From positions 1-6,323 of the forward strand of contig SYCM01000049.1 in assembly GCA_005786915.1 (NCBI GenBank): 6,323 nt of DNA. The letters run 5' to 3'. The notes beneath the pieces were generated by a model, which saw only the letters and a list, made by a program, of their open reading frames with translations, had not been told where the DNA came from and did no database searches. Source of the DNA: Bacteroidota bacterium. GTDB lineage: Bacteria; Bacteroidota; Bacteroidia; Flavobacteriales; Schleiferiaceae. The translations under genes and the position numbers were made by a program. The stretch's first letter is position 1, and the number at the start of each line of letters is the position of its first letter. This document shows positions 5,075 to 6,323 of this stretch, piece after piece.

Positions 5075-6323
5075 GCGCATTCGGTTCATCATGGACATCA
5101 GCTGGCTGCGCCCGCCCTGGCCTTGCATCATTTTCATCACACGGCTCATGTCGTCGAACTGCTTAATCAGCTTATTCAGTTCGGGAACGCTGCGTCCGCT
5201 GCCGGCCGCAATGCGCGCACGGCGGCTTCCGTTGATGAGCGAAGGATTGCTGCGTTCCTCTGGGGTCATGGAGCGAATCATGGCCTCGACGTGCTTGAAC
5301 GCGTCGTCGGGAATGTCAATTCCCTTCAGCGCCTTGCCCACTCCGGGAATCATTCCCATGAGGTCCTTCATGTTGCCCATCTTTTTGACCTGCTGGATCT
5401 GATCCAGAAAGTCGTCAAAGCCGAATTTATTGGTCGCAATCTTTTTATTGAGCTTGCGCGCCTGCTCGACGTCAAACTGCTCTTGCGCCCGCTCCACCAG
5501 CGAAATGACGTCCCCCATGCCCAGAATGCGGTCGGCCATTCGGTCGGGGTGAAACACGTCGAGGGCGTCCATTTTTTCCCCCGTTCCGATGAACTTGATG
5601 GGCTTTTGGACCACTTGGCGGATGCTGAGCGCCGCCCCACCCCGCGTGTCGCCGTCGAGCTTGGTGAGAATAACTCCCGTGAAATCGAGTACGTCGTGAA
5701 AGGCCTTGGCGGTATTGACGGCATCCTGGCCCGTCATCGAGTCGACCACAAACAATATCTCTTCGGGACTCGTGGCGGAACGGATCGACGCAATTTCGCG
5801 CATTAACACTTCGTCGACCGCTAGACGGCCCGCCGTATCGATCAGGAGGTAGTTGAATCCGTTGGACTTGGCGTAGTTCTGGGCTTCGCGAGCAATGCGC
5901 ACGGCGTCTTGCTCGCCGTCCAGGCTGAACACTTCGATTCCGACTTGCTCGCCCAAGGTTTTAAGCTGGTCAATGGCGGCAGGACGGTACACGTCGGCGG
6001 CCGCAAGCAGCACTTTTCGACCTTTTTTGCGCTTGAGGTGATTGCCCAGTTTGGCCGTAAAGGTGGTCTTACCCGAGCCCTGAAGTCCCGCCATGAGCAC
6101 GGTTTGCAGCCCGTTGCCTGAGGCGATTTCGCTGGCGGACCCTCCCATGAGGGCGGCCATTTCGTCGCGCACAATTTTGACCATCAACTGGCCTGGCTCG
6201 AGGGACTTGAGCACGTCCTGGCCCATGGCTTGGTCCTTGACGCGGTCAGTAAACTCCTTGGCGAGCTTGTAGTTGACGTCGGCATCAACCAATGCCCGGC
6301 GAATGTCCTTGACCGCCTCGGCA
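5072..6323 (-). CDS. ffh: Signal recognition particle protein Ffh (SRP54 GTPase), N-terminus cut by right window edge
   Basis: Ffh binds 4.5S RNA and nascent signal sequences and, through its GTPase and the receptor FtsY, delivers ribosomes to the inner membrane. About 416 residues are visible; roughly 30 more are expected off the right edge, giving the usual total of about 445. The frame is open to the edge (AEAVKDIRRALVDADVNYK, the N-domain helix), so the TTG at 6292 is not the true start. Counting from that codon: P-loop GLQGSGKTT (69-77), DVYRPAA (100-106), DTAGR (152-156), TKLDGDTRGG (210-219) and GTGEK (236-240). The M domain follows (about 290-406), with the methionine-rich finger loop (KKMGNMKDLMGMIPGV), the RNA-binding helix motif SMTPEER/SRRARIAAGSG (341-366) and a methionine-rich tail ending MMNRMR. 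All GTPase motifs are intact. It leads the ffh-folD-queE cluster; its promoter is outside the window. Confidence 0.97.
   Translation of the reverse strand, partial: AEAVKDIRRALVDADVNYKLAKEFTDRVKDQAMGQDVLKSLEPGQLMVKIVRDEMAALMGGSASEIASGNGLQTVLMAGLQGSGKTTFTAKLGNHLKRKKGRKVLLAAADVYRPAAIDQLKTLGEQVGIEVFSLDGEQDAVRIAREAQNYAKSNGFNYLLIDTAGRLAVDEVLMREIASIRSATSPEEILFVVDSMTGQDAVNTAKAFHDVLDFTGVILTKLDGDTRGGAALSIRQVVQKPIKFIGTGEKMDALDVFHPDRMADRILGMGDVISLVERAQEQFDVEQARKLNKKIATNKFGFDDFLDQIQQVKKMGNMKDLMGMIPGVGKALKGIDIPDDAFKHVEAMIRSMTPEERSNPSLINGSRRARIAAGSGRSVPELNKLIKQFDDMSRVMKMMQGQGGRSQLMSMMNRMR

Noticed and set aside
5123..5806. Plus-strand open frame of 227 codons opposite ffh.
   Set aside because: It is fully antisense to the conserved Ffh GTPase and M domains and has no family resemblance; a shadow frame.
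6290..6292. TTG as the ffh start codon.
   Set aside because: The reading frame continues upstream to the window edge with typical Ffh N-domain sequence (AEAVKDIRRA), so the real start lies outside the window.

Overview
This is a compact stretch of bacterial chromosome carrying six housekeeping genes, two of them cut by the window edges. The proteins most resemble Bacteroidota homologues, judged from family memory: the QueE cluster loop GCDVGCHWCDVKESWD, the RSH motif RLRDW and the long PLPKH/DPQKDVDGFHP stretch of FolD. The lack of clear Shine-Dalgarno sequences at most starts fits that phylum. By eye the base composition is fairly GC-rich for the group. A Flavobacteriia-like or related lineage is my best guess, but the order is unsettled.

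Layout. On the minus strand at the left edge lies the 5' end of glyA (serine hydroxymethyltransferase), read leftward out of the window. After a 30-bp divergent gap comes a plus-strand pair: fahA (fumarylacetoacetase, last step of tyrosine breakdown), overlapping by 13 bp with a full-length bifunctional RelA/SpoT-type (p)ppGpp synthetase/hydrolase (rsh). The right half is a minus-strand cluster transcribed leftward: ffh (signal recognition particle GTPase, N-terminus off the right edge), folD (methylene-THF dehydrogenase/cyclohydrolase) and queE (7-carboxy-7-deazaguanine synthase). ffh and folD share one base (TAATG); folD and queE overlap by 20 bp. The two blocks converge at rsh/queE, where the stop codons interlock in the four bases CTAA.

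How the genes work together. GlyA and FolD both belong to folate one-carbon metabolism: GlyA loads one-carbon units from serine onto THF, and FolD oxidises methylene-THF to methenyl- and formyl-THF. QueE makes the 7-deazaguanine precursor of queuosine in tRNA, Ffh serves co-translational membrane targeting, and RSH sets the stringent-response alarmone level. These are translation- and growth-linked functions. FAH is the one catabolic enzyme.

The only non-coding DNA is the 30-bp glyA/fahA gap. No RNA gene, mobile element, CRISPR array, rho-independent terminator or repeat family is visible. I do not see an undescribed system here; the findings concern gene-junction architecture and single-residue departures from family consensus, all of modest interest.
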